Source of the DNA: a virus
Strand: one strand, 5' to 3'
Virus record (IMG/VR): IMGVR_UViG_3300045135_000370
Coordinates: 1 to 22,262 of that record
DNA: 22,262 bases
Shown here one piece after another: positions 22,190-22,262 of this stretch. The translations under genes were made by a program, and so were the position numbers. Each line of letters begins with the position of its first letter. The stretch's first letter is position 1. Below the pieces are notes generated by a model. That model saw only the letters and a program-made list of their open reading frames with translations, searched no databases and had not been told where the DNA came from.

Positions 22190-22262
22190 TTATTTAACAC
22201 GACCTTCTGCATATGCGGCTCTAATTTCTGGCATTAGGGCTTCATAGCGGTCTGGGTCTTTA
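22190..22262 (-). CDS. Scaffold-like (capsid assembly) protein, C-terminus (partial at right edge)
   Basis: The 23 codons before TAA at 22190-22192 encode KDPDRYEALMPEIRAAYAEG followed by RVK. This charged helical end, immediately upstream of the MCP start (24-nt spacer), fits the capsid assembly or scaffold protein of T7-like phages (gp9 position), whose C-terminal helix binds coat. The rest lies outside the window, so the identity is inferred from position and the short visible sequence. Confidence 0.6.
   Translation of the reverse strand, partial: KDPDRYEALMPEIRAAYAEGRVK

Noticed and set aside
1-22262. tRNA genes, CRISPR arrays, insertion sequences or an integrase/attachment site
   Set aside because: Nothing resembling tRNA arms, spaced direct repeats, transposase motifs or recombinase catalytic blocks was seen; the only mobile elements are the intron and the endonucleases.

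Overview
The window is part of a tailed phage genome with a T7-like, short-tailed (podovirus) virion plan. Gene recognition supports this: ribonucleotide reductase subunits, a flavin-dependent thymidylate synthase, a coat protein preceded by the end of a scaffold-like protein, a gp11-like tail adaptor, a nozzle-like protein and three large internal (ejection) proteins. The nucleotide-metabolism cassette and the moderate to low GC are reminiscent of marine podophages of the SIO1/VpV262 type infecting Gammaproteobacteria or roseobacters. The host assignment is inference only.

Layout. Positions 1-2923 (+ strand) carry the end of the metabolic region: the nrdA C-terminus, thyX, four overlapping micro-genes, nrdB and a 68-aa gene. 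They are chained by start/stop overlaps and closed by a strong intrinsic terminator at 2937-2978. Everything from 2977 to the right edge is on the - strand and converges on that terminator. In transcription order (right to left) the - strand carries: scaffold C-terminus, major capsid protein (MCP) split by an intron, a capsid-proximal terminator, two large tail fibres, a free-standing homing endonuclease, a tail-fibre assembly protein, a small fibre-tip protein, a seven-bladed beta-propeller, three small membrane proteins (holin-like cluster), a 16-aa basic peptide, an internal sigma70-like promoter, a small structural protein, a 941-aa repeat protein, tail adaptor, nozzle, a 77-aa fibre-like protein and three internal virion proteins.

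The standout feature is a 588-nt group I intron in the MCP gene. The MCP reading frame starts at 22165, runs 24 codons and hits a stop inside the intron. It resumes exactly in phase at 21505, giving the continuous junction TFIP/ELWSDE. The intron shows a P1 pairing with a U.G pair at the 5' splice site, a P7-like pairing, a P9 hairpin, a terminal G, and a LAGLIDADG endonuclease ORF. A second homing endonuclease with NUMOD-like repeats sits between tail-fibre genes, so mobile endonucleases have colonised both capsid and fibre loci.

The genes combine as follows. RNR (NrdA/NrdB) and ThyX supply dNTPs and dTMP for phage replication. The - strand block builds the capsid, tail, host-recognition fibres and ejection proteins, and supplies lysis-type membrane proteins. 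Compared with T7, the fibre and lysis genes have been placed between the capsid gene and the tail-tube genes, with their own internal regulatory signals. No tRNA, CRISPR array or insertion sequence was seen.
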